Positions 8,638 through 16,075 of a DNA stretch of 64,000 bases are shown piece by piece (the stretch's first letter is position 1; the number at the start of each line of letters is the position of its first letter). Below the pieces are notes generated by a model that was not told the origin of the DNA, made no database searches, and worked only from the letters and a program-made list of their open reading frames with translations. Made by a program: the position numbers and the translations under genes. Location of the stretch: NCBI RefSeq assembly GCF_000621205.1, contig NZ_KK211232.1:139341-203340 (forward strand), given 5' to 3'. Origin of the DNA: Halotalea alkalilenta DSM 17697 (GTDB taxonomy: Bacteria > Pseudomonadota > Gammaproteobacteria > Pseudomonadales > Halomonadaceae).

Positions 8638-9150
8638 ACACTACGCTGATACCGTCCGCCTATTGCTGAACATCGCGCCCAACGTGTTCGACAACGACAT
8701 CTTTGCCATGAAGGGTGGCACGGCCATCAATTTGTTCCTGCAGGACATGCCTCGCCTATCCGTGGATATAGATGTGGTGTACCGCCCCTGGCAGACACCA
8801 CGCGACCAGGCATTACAGGCAATCAACCAGGAACTGGCCGCCATCGCGCAGCGCGTCGAACGCCTTGGCGTACAGACACGGCTGATCCGTAGCAAAGACC
8901 TTGGCGACACCAAGCTGATCGCCGAGAACGAGGCCAGCCAGGTCAAGGTCGAGGTCGAGGTCGAGGTCAATGTCGTGTTCCGTGGCACGGTGCTGCCCAT
9001 CGAGCGCAGGCCGTTGAGTGCCCGCACGCCGGCCAGTTGCCCGCGTTGCGCTGGAAGCTCGCCAACCTGGCAACCTTCCAGAAACGCCGTCCACGAGACT
9101 TTGCCGCACAGGCTGATGCGCTTGATGTAGGGCTATTTTTTGGGCGATGA
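8630..9150 (+). pseudogene. abiEii: AbiEii nucleotidyltransferase toxin, internally deleted
   Basis: The first about 126 residues match AbiEii/AbiGii toxins: MKGGTAINLF followed by LSVDIDVVY provides the GG and DxD parts of the nucleotidyltransferase active site, and VVFRGTVLPIERRPLS follows. The frame then leaves the family and stops at 9130. In another frame, 9037-9150 reads LPALRWKLANLATFQKRR, which resembles the extreme C-terminus of the same family. An intact toxin has about 300 residues, so roughly 100 or more central residues appear to have been removed by an out-of-frame deletion near 9025-9037. The N-terminal 166-residue product could still be made but lacks most of the fold. Confidence 0.7.
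8942..8969 (+). repeat. Hexanucleotide GTCGAG tandem repeat inside abiEii
   Basis: GTCAAG is followed by three GTCGAG units and then GTCAAT, encoding alternating Val-Lys/Glu (KVEVEVEVNVV). The family normally reads close to KVEVNVVFRG, so about two extra hexamers seem to have been added. The run is in frame and would lengthen a beta-strand. Confidence 0.55.
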
Positions 9151-9209
9151 GCAGAGCCCACCACCGCCCTGGATCGGAAAGGCAGAAATTGCAGACTGGC
9201 TCAGAAGAC

Positions 9210-9477
9210 CTAGACGCGCCACAGTTCTCGTGCTCTGGAGCTTTCGGACATTGGCAACCGACTATGCAATGTCAGCCAGTTATCAACGATGATCAGATCT
9301 CCGATCTCTCCAATCATGAGCAATTATGTAGCAGCTGTCATAGATCAGCTTGTTGATTCCGGCAGTCAGCTCATCGCTGTCGGACTGTGCATAGGGGTGA
9401 CCAACAGCTTTTGCCTGTTGTGTCGCAGAATCTGGGAGCCCCATGATGTCTCCAGAAGAAGGCCCGGATTGAAACAT
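9210..9477 (-). pseudogene. TauD/TfdA-like dioxygenase, C-terminal fragment with frameshift
   Basis: On the minus strand, LTAGINKLIYDSCYIIAHDWRD is followed, after a one-base shift near 9303, by GDLIIVDNWLTLHSR and a terminal RARELWRV before the stop at 9210-9212. The order GDLxxxDN...LHxR...R is that of the C-terminal iron-binding His and 2-oxoglutarate-binding Arg of TauD/TfdA or SyrP-like oxygenases. A stop lies directly ahead of residue 1 at 9478-9480 and no N-terminal half is present. It is a dead fragment inside the island. The family call rests on a short motif. Confidence 0.42.
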
Positions 9478-9597
9478 CTATGCGGATCGATTGCGCGAGA
9501 GCCTGTCCATCCGCCGCGAATGCAGCTCAAGAAATGGACTCAAAAATGGCCTTAAATCGCGTGGCTGTAGGCGGACGCCAGTAGACGATGCTGGACG

Positions 9598-9635
9598 AAA
9601 AGAAGGCCGAAAAACAAAGTTTTCGGCCTTCTTTC
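9598..9635 (-). terminator. Terminator downstream of the tRNA cluster
   Basis: AAAGAAGGCCGAAAA (9599-9613) and TTTTCGGCCTTCTTT (9620-9634) form a perfect 15-bp stem with a 6-base loop, and the minus-strand copy ends in a T-rich tail. It is about 45 bases beyond the 3' end of the last tRNA-Gly and presumably ends that transcript. Confidence 0.7.
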
Positions 9636-9677
9636 AATCATCTATGGAAATTGGTGGATGTCCATGGACGAAAATCT

Positions 9678-9753
9678 TGGAGCGGGAAACGAGGCTCGAA
9701 CTCGCGACCTCCACCTTGGCAAGGTGGCGCTCTACCAACTGAGCTATTCCCGC
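9678..9753 (-). tRNA. tRNA-Gly(GCC)
   Basis: A 76-nt cloverleaf including encoded CCA. The acceptor stem is GCGGGAA/TTCCCGC, the D-arm is GCTCAGTTGGTAGAGC, the anticodon stem CCACC/GGTGG holds the loop TTGCCAA with anticodon GCC, and the T-arm contains GAGTTCGAGCCTC. It is the last gene of a four-tRNA operon and is identical to the copy at 9861-9936. Its 3' end is duplicated at 7413-7427. Confidence 0.97.
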
Positions 9754-9781
9754 GTAACAGTGCCGCCAAGCGAAGAAGAAG

Positions 9782-9857
9782 TGGCGTCCCATAGGGGGTT
9801 CGAACCCCTGTTACCGCCGTGAAAGGGCGGTGTCCTAGACCACTAGACGAATGGGAC
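9782..9857 (-). tRNA. tRNA-Glu(TTC)
   Basis: A 76-nt tRNA with encoded CCA. The acceptor stem is GTCCCAT/ATGGGAC, the anticodon stem CCGCC/GGCGG holds the loop CTTTCAC with anticodon TTC, and the T-arm is GGGGTTCGAACCCC. It is the third gene of the operon. It differs at a few acceptor and T-stem positions from the copy at 9971-10046. Confidence 0.97.
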
Positions 9858-9860
9858 GCA

Positions 9861-9936
9861 TGGAGCGGGAAACGAGGCTCGAACTCGCGACCTCCACCTT
9901 GGCAAGGTGGCGCTCTACCAACTGAGCTATTCCCGC
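9861..9936 (-). tRNA. tRNA-Gly(GCC)
   Basis: Identical over 76 nt to the tRNA-Gly at 9678-9753, including encoded CCA and the GCC anticodon. Second gene of the operon; the alternating Glu-Gly order suggests a tandem duplication of a Glu-Gly pair. Confidence 0.97.
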
Positions 9937-9970
9937 CTGTACTTCGCACCCTGAAGACATCGAAATCAAG

Positions 9971-10046
9971 TGGCGTCCCGTAAGGGGTTCGAACCCTTGT
10001 TACCGCCGTGAAAGGGCGGTGTCCTAGGCCACTAGACGAACGGGAC
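9971..10046 (-). tRNA. tRNA-Glu(TTC)
   Basis: First tRNA of the operon, 76 nt with encoded CCA. The acceptor stem is GTCCCGT/ACGGGAC, the anticodon is TTC in CTTTCAC and the T-arm is GGGTTCGAACCC. It starts 38 bases downstream of the -10 hexamer described at 10084-10089. Confidence 0.97.
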
Positions 10047-10083
10047 GTTGCTGCCGTCTCGGTGTCTCGATCAGGTGGCGCGC

Positions 10084-10112
10084 ATGTTACCCATCACCCC
10101 TGGGAGTGTCAA
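10084..10112 (-). promoter_or_regulatory. Sigma-70 promoter of the tRNA operon
   Basis: On the minus strand TTGACA (10107-10112) is separated by exactly 17 bases from TAACAT (10084-10089). The -10 is followed by a GC-rich discriminator (GCGCGCC), as is typical of stringently controlled stable-RNA promoters. It points directly at the first tRNA-Glu. Confidence 0.75.
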
Positions 10113-10317
10113 TAGCGTATTGATATCCGCCCATTTTCTTCGACACGCACTCGATCTCCAGGCTTCAATTCGAGCCCAAGCAGGCGCGCGGGATCCATCG
10201 GCTGCGCTACCTGCCTTGCAGCGACGGCTGGTCGCTGACGATGCGGGAGATACGATATGGCGGGTACGCGTGCAGTGGCGCTTTTTAATCGCGGCCCACG
10301 CCCCCATCTCTCAGCGA

Positions 10318-10342
10318 GATGCCCTCACCCGGTGAGGGCATC
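10318..10342. repeat. Perfect inverted repeat ahead of msrB
   Basis: GATGCCCTCACC, one base, then GGTGAGGGCATC: a 12-bp perfect palindrome in the leader about 50 bases before the msrB start. No T-run follows. It could be an operator or a leader hairpin; I cannot choose between them. Confidence 0.5.
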
Positions 10343-10391
10343 GAGCGCCCTGGCAAGGCGCTGACCGACCGCGACCGATGAGGAGAGAGAG

Positions 10392-10799
10392 ATGAGCGAT
10401 CAGGAAAAAGTCACCAAGAGCGCCGCCGAATGGCGCGAGACGCTTACCCCCGAGCAGTACCGGGTGACGCGCGAGGCAGGCACCGAACCACCGTTCAGCG
10501 GCGACTATGAAGTCGCCCCGGTGATCGGCACCTTCCACTGCGTGTGCTGCGACGCGCCGCTTTTTCGCAACGACGACAAATTCGCCTCGCACTGCGGCTG
10601 GCCAAGCTTCGATCGGCCGCTTGCCGATGCAGCGGTCGAAGAGCACATCGACACCAGCCACGGCATGCGCCGTATCGAAGTCACCTGCCGACGCTGCGAT
10701 GCCCACCTCGGCCACGTATTCCCCGACGGCCCGCAGGACACCACCGGACTTCGCTACTGCATCAACTCGGTGGCGCTGAAGTTCCGCGCGGACGAATGA
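10392..10799 (+). CDS. msrB: Peptide-methionine (R)-S-oxide reductase MsrB
   Basis: Repairs the R-diastereomer of methionine sulfoxide in oxidised proteins in the cytoplasm, using thioredoxin. 135 residues, normal for a stand-alone MsrB. Zinc-binding cysteine pairs are seen in CVCC (around residue 50) and CRRC (around 100), GWPSFDRP is the family signature, and the catalytic cysteine is in [10 protein letters not shown] purine-rich GAGGAGAGAGAG precedes the ATG. The stop is only one base from the end of the convergent acyltransferase gene, with no terminator visible between them. A hairpin lies in its leader at 10318-10342. Assignment is firm. Confidence 0.95.
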   Translation: MSDQEKVTKSAAEWRETLTPEQYRVTREAGTEPPFSGDYEVAPVIGTFHCVCCDAPLFRNDDKFASHCGWPSFDRPLADAAVEEHIDTSHGMRRIEVTCRRCDAHLGHVFPDGPQDTTGLRYCINSVALKFRADE

Positions 10800-10800
10800 C

Positions 10801-12081
10801 TCACGCCGTGGAGCTGCGCTGCGCCTCGCGCTTTGGCTGTCGTTGCCAGGCGCGCGGCAGCCGCGCCTCCAGCCAGCCTCGCGTCGGCGCCACCACCCAC
10901 CGCTGGACGGACAGCGCCAGCGCGACGATCGCGAGCAGATGGAAGGGCATGCTCCATATCGGCAGCTCGCGCAGACCGATGACTTCGATATCGAGCTGCA
11001 TGATCGCCGCGCCCTGCTCGATCGACCAGCGAGTCGCCCGGGCGAAGGGGCCGATCAGCGGCGTATGCAGCACGAAGATGCACAACGCCGCCTCACCGAG
11101 CCGCTGGGCGAGGCGCTTGCTCTTTTCGCCGCGCGGCGCTCGCAGCGCGCTGGCACCGAGCAGCAGCAGCGCCTGGAAGGGCAGCAGCAGGCCATTGTGG
11201 ACCAGATAGTAGAAGCTGGTGCCATCCAGGGTGAGCAGCCACGCGCCGAGGGGAACACCGCACAGCGCCAGGGTGATCAGCGCGTGCCGGTGCCGAATCA
11301 GTGCATCACGTAACCACGCCTCGCGATGCGCCCGGTAGAGCAGGACGCCAACGAGGAACTCAGGCAGCCTGAACAGCGGATTGCGGTGCAACATCCCCAC
11401 GGTGACGTGATCGAACGCTTGGCTCAGGGTCGCGAGCAGCGGTCCGAGCATGTAAAGGCCCCAGATCGCCAGCAAAGCCAAGCCCCAGCGGCGTAACCCC
11501 ATCAGCCGGGGGGCTACCGAGGGGAAGCAGAGATAGAAGAAGAACAGCGCCGAAATCGACCATGAAGCGCCGTTCAGCCACAGGAATCTCGGCTCCCACG
11601 CCTGGAGCAGGAAAAGCTGAAGGCCGATGTGCTCGATCGCCGAGACCCAGGGCAACCGCGCGCCGAACAGCTCACGCAGCTGCGCATCGGGCGCCACATA
11701 GGGATGGGAGTTGTAATAGACGTAGACTCCCTCCGGCACGATCGGGTACTGGAAGAGCAGCAGGCTCAAGGAGAGCAGCAGCGTGATCAGGTGGATCGGA
11801 TAGAGATTGCACAGCCGCCTGGCGACGAAGGCCGGCGCACTGCCCTTCAAGCGGCCAGCGCCATCGAGCGCGACGTGGGCGAGCAGGAAGCCGGAAAGCA
11901 TGAAGAAGGTGCTGGTGGCGAAGAACCCCATGCCGATGATCTTGCGTGCGACCAGCGGCAGATCCCCATAGAGCCCACCGAAATGGTAGACCACCATGGC
12001 CAGCGCCATCAGGAAGCGCAGCCACTCCAAGCCGTAGAATCGCTCGCGACCGGAAGCGGAACTTGGTATCGATGTATTCAC
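10801..12081 (-). CDS. Acyltransferase 3 family membrane protein (OafA-like)
   Basis: Inner-membrane acyltransferase of the OafA/NodX/YrhL type, which transfers acyl groups to surface sugars or other periplasmic acceptors. 426 residues with about ten membrane spans. The N-terminal FYGLEWLRFLMALAMVVYHFGG carries the early family R and H residues, and FFMLSGFLL and LCNLYPIHLI follow, all standard positions for the family. The C-terminus is a basic cytoplasmic tail. No lipopolysaccharide or O-antigen genes are adjacent, so the acceptor is unknown. It converges on msrB and is divergent from ylqF. The class call is firm; the substrate is not known. Confidence 0.88.
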   Translation of the reverse strand: MNTSIPSSASGRERFYGLEWLRFLMALAMVVYHFGGLYGDLPLVARKIIGMGFFATSTFFMLSGFLLAHVALDGAGRLKGSAPAFVARRLCNLYPIHLITLLLSLSLLLFQYPIVPEGVYVYYNSHPYVAPDAQLRELFGARLPWVSAIEHIGLQLFLLQAWEPRFLWLNGASWSISALFFFYLCFPSVAPRLMGLRRWGLALLAIWGLYMLGPLLATLSQAFDHVTVGMLHRNPLFRLPEFLVGVLLYRAHREAWLRDALIRHRHALITLALCGVPLGAWLLTLDGTSFYYLVHNGLLLPFQALLLLGASALRAPRGEKSKRLAQRLGEAALCIFVLHTPLIGPFARATRWSIEQGAAIMQLDIEVIGLRELPIWSMPFHLLAIVALALSVQRWVVAPTRGWLEARLPRAWQRQPKREAQRSSTA

Positions 12082-12354
12082 TCTGCCTCCTGTTCGACGC
12101 AGCTACCCGCCCGGAGCCGCCCCTCTGGAGCACCTGCCCGTCGCGAAAGGCGCGAATTGTAGTCGAAGCAGAATCGATTGCACGGTGTAAATTAAGTCTA
12201 CCTTACATATCGTCCAGGATATCGCCAGGGCCATTGGTCCTATCCCCCCGCCATACTGGCGAATGGCCAAGTCCCGCCACTGCCCACCGGCGGTGGCCCG
12301 GCGCTGGCCCAGCGAATAGAATGCGCACTCATACGCAGGCACAGGTAATACGCG

Positions 12355-13296
12355 ATGCTCGGTTGGTTTCCCGGACACATGAACAAGGCGCGCCGCCAGA
12401 TCAAGGAAGCGCTGCCGGCGATAGACGTGGTGATCGAGGTACTCGATGCCCGCCTGCCCTACTCGAGCGCCAATCCGATGCTCGCCGAACTGACCCGGCA
12501 CAAGCCGGTGCTCAAGATCCTCTCCCGCGCGGATCTCGCCGACCCCAGGCTCACCGAGGCGTGGTGTGCCCATTTCGACGCTCAGCCGAACACCCAGGCG
12601 CTGGCGATGGTCACCAGCGACCAGCGTGCGCTGAAGAAAATCCCTGCGCTGTGCCGCGACCTCGCGGGCCAGGTCAGGGCCGATCGCGACGTACGGGTGA
12701 TGGTGATGGGCATTCCCAATGTCGGTAAATCGACGCTGATCAACAACCTCGCCGGGCGCAAGATCGCCAAGGTCGGCAACGAGCCGGCGGTGACCAAGCG
12801 CCAGCAGATCGTGCGTCTCGACAATGGCATCGCGCTGACCGATACCCCCGGCGTGCTGTGGCCGAAGATCGAAGACCAGGCCAGCGGCTATCGGCTGGCG
12901 GCCAGCGGCGCGATCCGCGATACCGCGCTCGACTACCTCGACGTGGCGACGATCACCGCCGCCGAGCTGGCCCGGCGCTACCCCGAGGCGCTCAAGGCCC
13001 GCTACAAGCTGACCGAGCTGCCGGCCTACGTCGCCCCTGTAGAAGTCGGCGAGATCGAGGCCGACGGTCCGCGCAAGATCGACCTGCAGGCGCTGGCCGG
13101 TTTCGACGGCCAAGCGATCATCGCCGAGATCGCGCGCAAGCGCGGCGGTCTCAAGAGCGGCGGCGTGCTCGACCTCCACCGCGGCGCCGAGGTGCTGCTC
13201 CATGAGCTGCGCGACGGCAAGCTCGGCAGGCTGAGCCTGGAGAGCCCCGAGGACATCCCCGCGCCGGGCGGGCCGGACGAAGAAAAGACCGGCTGA
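12355..13296 (+). CDS. ylqF: Circularly permuted GTPase YlqF/RbgA family
   Basis: Ribosome-assembly type GTPase with permuted G motifs: the G4-like LSRAD (near residue 60) precedes G1 GIPNVGKST (near 120) and G3 DTPG (near 166). The N-terminus MLGWFPGHMNKARRQI is the YlqF signature. RbgA in Bacillus acts in late 50S assembly; in gammaproteobacteria the role is inferred. 313 residues, slightly long because of an acidic/Pro-rich C-terminal tail. No strong ribosome-binding site is seen before the ATG, but the conserved start fixes it. It stands as a single gene convergent with anmK, which ends 36 bases away. Confidence 0.93.
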   Translation: MLGWFPGHMNKARRQIKEALPAIDVVIEVLDARLPYSSANPMLAELTRHKPVLKILSRADLADPRLTEAWCAHFDAQPNTQALAMVTSDQRALKKIPALCRDLAGQVRADRDVRVMVMGIPNVGKSTLINNLAGRKIAKVGNEPAVTKRQQIVRLDNGIALTDTPGVLWPKIEDQASGYRLAASGAIRDTALDYLDVATITAAELARRYPEALKARYKLTELPAYVAPVEVGEIEADGPRKIDLQALAGFDGQAIIAEIARKRGGLKSGGVLDLHRGAEVLLHELRDGKLGRLSLESPEDIPAPGGPDEEKTG

Positions 13297-13332
13297 GCCG
13301 AGGCGCCCGCCTCTCGCACCCGATACCCAGGT

Positions 13333-14505
13333 TCAGCCGACGATCTCGAGGCTCAGCGGCTGGCTCGGGCACGCCGGCGCAGGCAGTTTCAGTGCTTGCG
13401 CACCCGGAGTGATCGCGCCGAGCACCCGTGCCCCGCGGGCCCCCGTGCAGCTCGCCACCGTACCGGGCAGCCCATGCCAGGTAAGAAAGCCGAGCAGCGC
13501 GAAGGCGTAGGCTTCCTTGGCCGCCGAAGGCAGCCCCAGCGCGTCGGCGCTGATCACCCGGACGCCGCGGAGCGCGCGCTCGAGCATCCTCATCAGCAGC
13601 GGATTGCGTGTCCCACCGCCGGACACCACCAGTTCGGTGACGCCCAGCCCCCGCGCCGCGCCGGCGACGCTCTCGGCACTCAGCGCGGTCAGCGTCGCCA
13701 GCGCGTCCTCCGGGGCGATTTGCGGTCGTCGCGCCAGCGCCCGTTGCAGATAGGCGAGGTTGAAGAGCTCCTTGCCGGTGGTCTTCGGCGCCGGTCGAAG
13801 ATAGTAGGGCTCGGCCAGGAGCTCACTGAGCCAAGCCTCGTCGATCCTGCCCCGGGCCGCCCAGCCACCGTCACGATCGAAATGCTCGCGGTCCGCGCTG
13901 AACAAGCGCACCGCGGCGTCGATCAGCGCATTGGCCGGGCCGCTGTCGAAGGCCAGCGGTTCACCGCCCTCCGGTACCAGGGTCAGATTGGCGATCCCAC
14001 CTAGATTGAGCGCCGCGGGCCGCCCCGGCCGGCCGCGCAGCCACATCGCGTCGATCGCGCTGACCAGCGGCGCGCCCTGCCCGCCGGCGGCGACGTCGCG
14101 CGGGCGGAAGTCGGCGACCACCGGCTTGCCGGTGCGCTCGGCGATCCAGGCCGGCTGGCCGATTTGCAGCGTACCCTCGACCTGCCCCGCCTCGACCCAG
14201 TGAAAGACCGTCTGGCCGTGGGAGGCGATCAGCTCCGCGCTCCCGCCGCAGAGGCCACGATCGGCCTCTAGGGCAAGCTCGGCGAACGCCTGGCCGATCT
14301 CGGTATCGAGCCGGCAGAGCGTAGCAAGGTCGGTGGCCGCCGGCGGCAGCGCCCGTGCGAGCCTCGTGGCCACGGCCTGCGGGTAAGGACGGCTGAGCAT
14401 GCCCAGCGGACGCAGGCGCAGGCGGTGGTCGATCAGGGTGATCTCGGCGCAAGCCGCGTCGATGGCATCGAAGGAAGTGCCGGACATCATGCCGATGACG
14501 TTCAT
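13333..14505 (-). CDS. anmK: Anhydro-N-acetylmuramic acid kinase AnmK
   Basis: Cytoplasmic kinase of murein recycling: it hydrolyses and phosphorylates 1,6-anhydro-MurNAc to MurNAc-6-phosphate. 390 residues. The ATP-binding opening GMMSGTSFDAID is visible at residues 5-16, SHGQTVFHW in the middle, VADFRPRDVAAGGQGAPL as the sugar-binding signature and ELVVSGGGTRNPLLM near 310. It is divergent from alaA with about 180 bases between starts, and convergent with ylqF. MurQ, the next enzyme of the pathway, is not in the window. Assignment is firm. Confidence 0.95.
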   Translation of the reverse strand: MNVIGMMSGTSFDAIDAACAEITLIDHRLRLRPLGMLSRPYPQAVATRLARALPPAATDLATLCRLDTEIGQAFAELALEADRGLCGGSAELIASHGQTVFHWVEAGQVEGTLQIGQPAWIAERTGKPVVADFRPRDVAAGGQGAPLVSAIDAMWLRGRPGRPAALNLGGIANLTLVPEGGEPLAFDSGPANALIDAAVRLFSADREHFDRDGGWAARGRIDEAWLSELLAEPYYLRPAPKTTGKELFNLAYLQRALARRPQIAPEDALATLTALSAESVAGAARGLGVTELVVSGGGTRNPLLMRMLERALRGVRVISADALGLPSAAKEAYAFALLGFLTWHGLPGTVASCTGARGARVLGAITPGAQALKLPAPACPSQPLSLEIVG

Positions 14506-14684
14506 CGCGACTCCAAGGTATCAGTGGGCGCCCGCAGGAGCAGGCCCTGCCATGATGCCAGCTCGATCCACCATCGCAAGGCGTGGCGCGTCCAGCCAGC
14601 GAAGGAGTATGCTGGTGCGCTGTTGCGCCCGCCGCCGTCCTCAACCTCACCATTGCCGTCAGCAGGGTTTCCGATTTCCAAGCC

Positions 14685-15899
14685 ATGAATGCCCCGATCC
14701 GCAAGTCCCACAAGCTCGACCACGTCTGTTACGACATCCGCGGTCCCGTGCTGGAACACGCCAAGCGACTGGAAGACGAAGGCCAGCGCATCCTCAAGCT
14801 CAACATCGGCAACCCTGCCCCGTTCGGTTTCGAAGCGCCGGAGGAGATCCTCCAGGACGTGATGCGCAACCTGCCCACCGCCCAAGGCTACTGCGACTCG
14901 AAGGGGCTCTACTCGGCGCGCAAGGCGATCATGCAGGAGAGCCAGCGCAAGGGCATCAAGGGCGTCGGCATCGAGGACGTCTACATCGGCAACGGCGTCT
15001 CCGAGCTGATCATGATGGTGATGCAGGCGCTGCTCGACGACGGCGACGAAGTGCTGCTGCCGGCCCCGGACTACCCGCTGTGGACCGCCGCCACCCACCT
15101 CGCCGGCGGGCGCGCGGTGCACTATCTGTGCGACGAGCAGCAGGACTGGCAGCCGGACCTCGAAGACATCCGCGCCAAGATCAGCTCCCGCACCAAGGCG
15201 CTGGTGATCATCAATCCGAACAACCCGACCGGCGCGCTCTACTCGGCCGAGACGCTGCGCGGGATTCTCGCCCTCGCCCGCGAGCACGGGCTGATCGTGT
15301 TCTCCGATGAGATCTACGACAAGATCCTCTATGACGACGCGGAGCACGTTTCTACCGCCGCGCTCGCCGAAGACATCCTGATCCTGACCATGAACGGGCT
15401 GTCGAAGAACTATCGCTGCGCGGGCTTCCGCGCCGGCTGGATGGTGATCTCAGGCGAGCGCCGCCACGCCGAGGACTTCCTCCAGGGCATCAACATGCTC
15501 GCCTCGATGCGGCTATGCGCCAACGTCCCCTCCCAGCATGCGATCCAGACCGCGCTCGGCGGCTATCAGTCGATCAACGACCTGGTGCTGCCCGGCGGGC
15601 GGCTGCGCGCCCAGCGCGATGTCGCCTGGGAGAAGCTCAACGCGATTCCCGGCGTCAGCTGCGTCAAGCCGAAGGGAGCGCTCTACATGTTCCCGCGCCT
15701 GGACCCTGAGATCTACGCGATCGAGGACGACCAGAAGCTGGTGCTCGAACTGCTGCTGGAGGAGAAGATCCTGCTGGTCCAGGGCACTGCATTCAACTGG
15801 CCGACCCCAGACCACCTGCGTATCGTCACCCTGCCCCACTGCGAGCAGCTGACTGAGGCGATCGATCGACTCGCCCGCTTTCTCGCCCGCAGGCGCTGA
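14685..15899 (+). CDS. alaA: Alanine-forming aminotransferase AlaA (YfbQ)
   Basis: PLP-dependent class I aminotransferase that makes alanine from pyruvate and glutamate. 404 residues. The start is set at the ATG at 14685 because the family begins KSHKLDHVCYDIRGPVL; the open frame continues upstream to 14583 without homology. Substrate/PLP residues are visible in LNIGNPAPFGF, INPNNPTGALY, and the Schiff-base lysine in LSKNYRCAGFRAGW (near residue 240). No other amino-acid genes are adjacent. Single gene, followed after 176 bases by htpX. Confidence 0.93.
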   Translation: MNAPIRKSHKLDHVCYDIRGPVLEHAKRLEDEGQRILKLNIGNPAPFGFEAPEEILQDVMRNLPTAQGYCDSKGLYSARKAIMQESQRKGIKGVGIEDVYIGNGVSELIMMVMQALLDDGDEVLLPAPDYPLWTAATHLAGGRAVHYLCDEQQDWQPDLEDIRAKISSRTKALVIINPNNPTGALYSAETLRGILALAREHGLIVFSDEIYDKILYDDAEHVSTAALAEDILILTMNGLSKNYRCAGFRAGWMVISGERRHAEDFLQGINMLASMRLCANVPSQHAIQTALGGYQSINDLVLPGGRLRAQRDVAWEKLNAIPGVSCVKPKGALYMFPRLDPEIYAIEDDQKLVLELLLEEKILLVQGTAFNWPTPDHLRIVTLPHCEQLTEAIDRLARFLARRR

Positions 15900-15937
15900 C
15901 GTCCGGGGACCGGGCATGAACCAGCGCTTAAGGGCAT

Positions 15938-15964
15938 CTTGAATATTCCCCTCGGCCCCCTTAT
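15938..15964 (+). promoter_or_regulatory. Candidate sigma-32 heat-shock promoter for htpX
   Basis: CTTGAAT (15938-15944) and CCCCTTAT (15957-15964), with 13 bases between CTTGAA and CCCC, fit the sigma-32 consensus CTTGAA N11-16 CCCCATNT with one mismatch in the -10 core. The htpX start is about 110 bases downstream. htpX is a heat-shock gene in E. coli, which fits. Confidence 0.65.
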
Positions 15965-16075
15965 CTAGGGCTCAGGTTCGCGCCGTTTCGACCTTGGTCG
16001 AACGGTTCCCCCATCCGCGACGAGCCCCATCCGCTCGGACGGCGCAGTGAAAACAACCTTGGAGACAGCCTCGCC

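Larger units (their letters stand above)
7413..9692. mobile_element. Decayed genomic island in tRNA-Gly carrying toxin-antitoxin remnants
   Basis: The segment between the two 15-bp tRNA-Gly repeats is visibly richer in A/T outside its genes. It holds an AbiEi antitoxin gene, a deleted AbiEii toxin, and fragments of a YhaV-like toxin and a TauD-like dioxygenase on the opposite strand. No integrase is recognisable, so the element cannot move itself now. The stretch 7428-7616 shows no gene I can identify. The stretch 9478-9597 shows nothing beyond short meaningless frames. Confidence 0.6.

Noticed and set aside
9147..9555. Short plus-strand frames in the right part of the island
   Set aside because: None matches a family; the only meaningful signal is the minus-strand oxygenase fragment.
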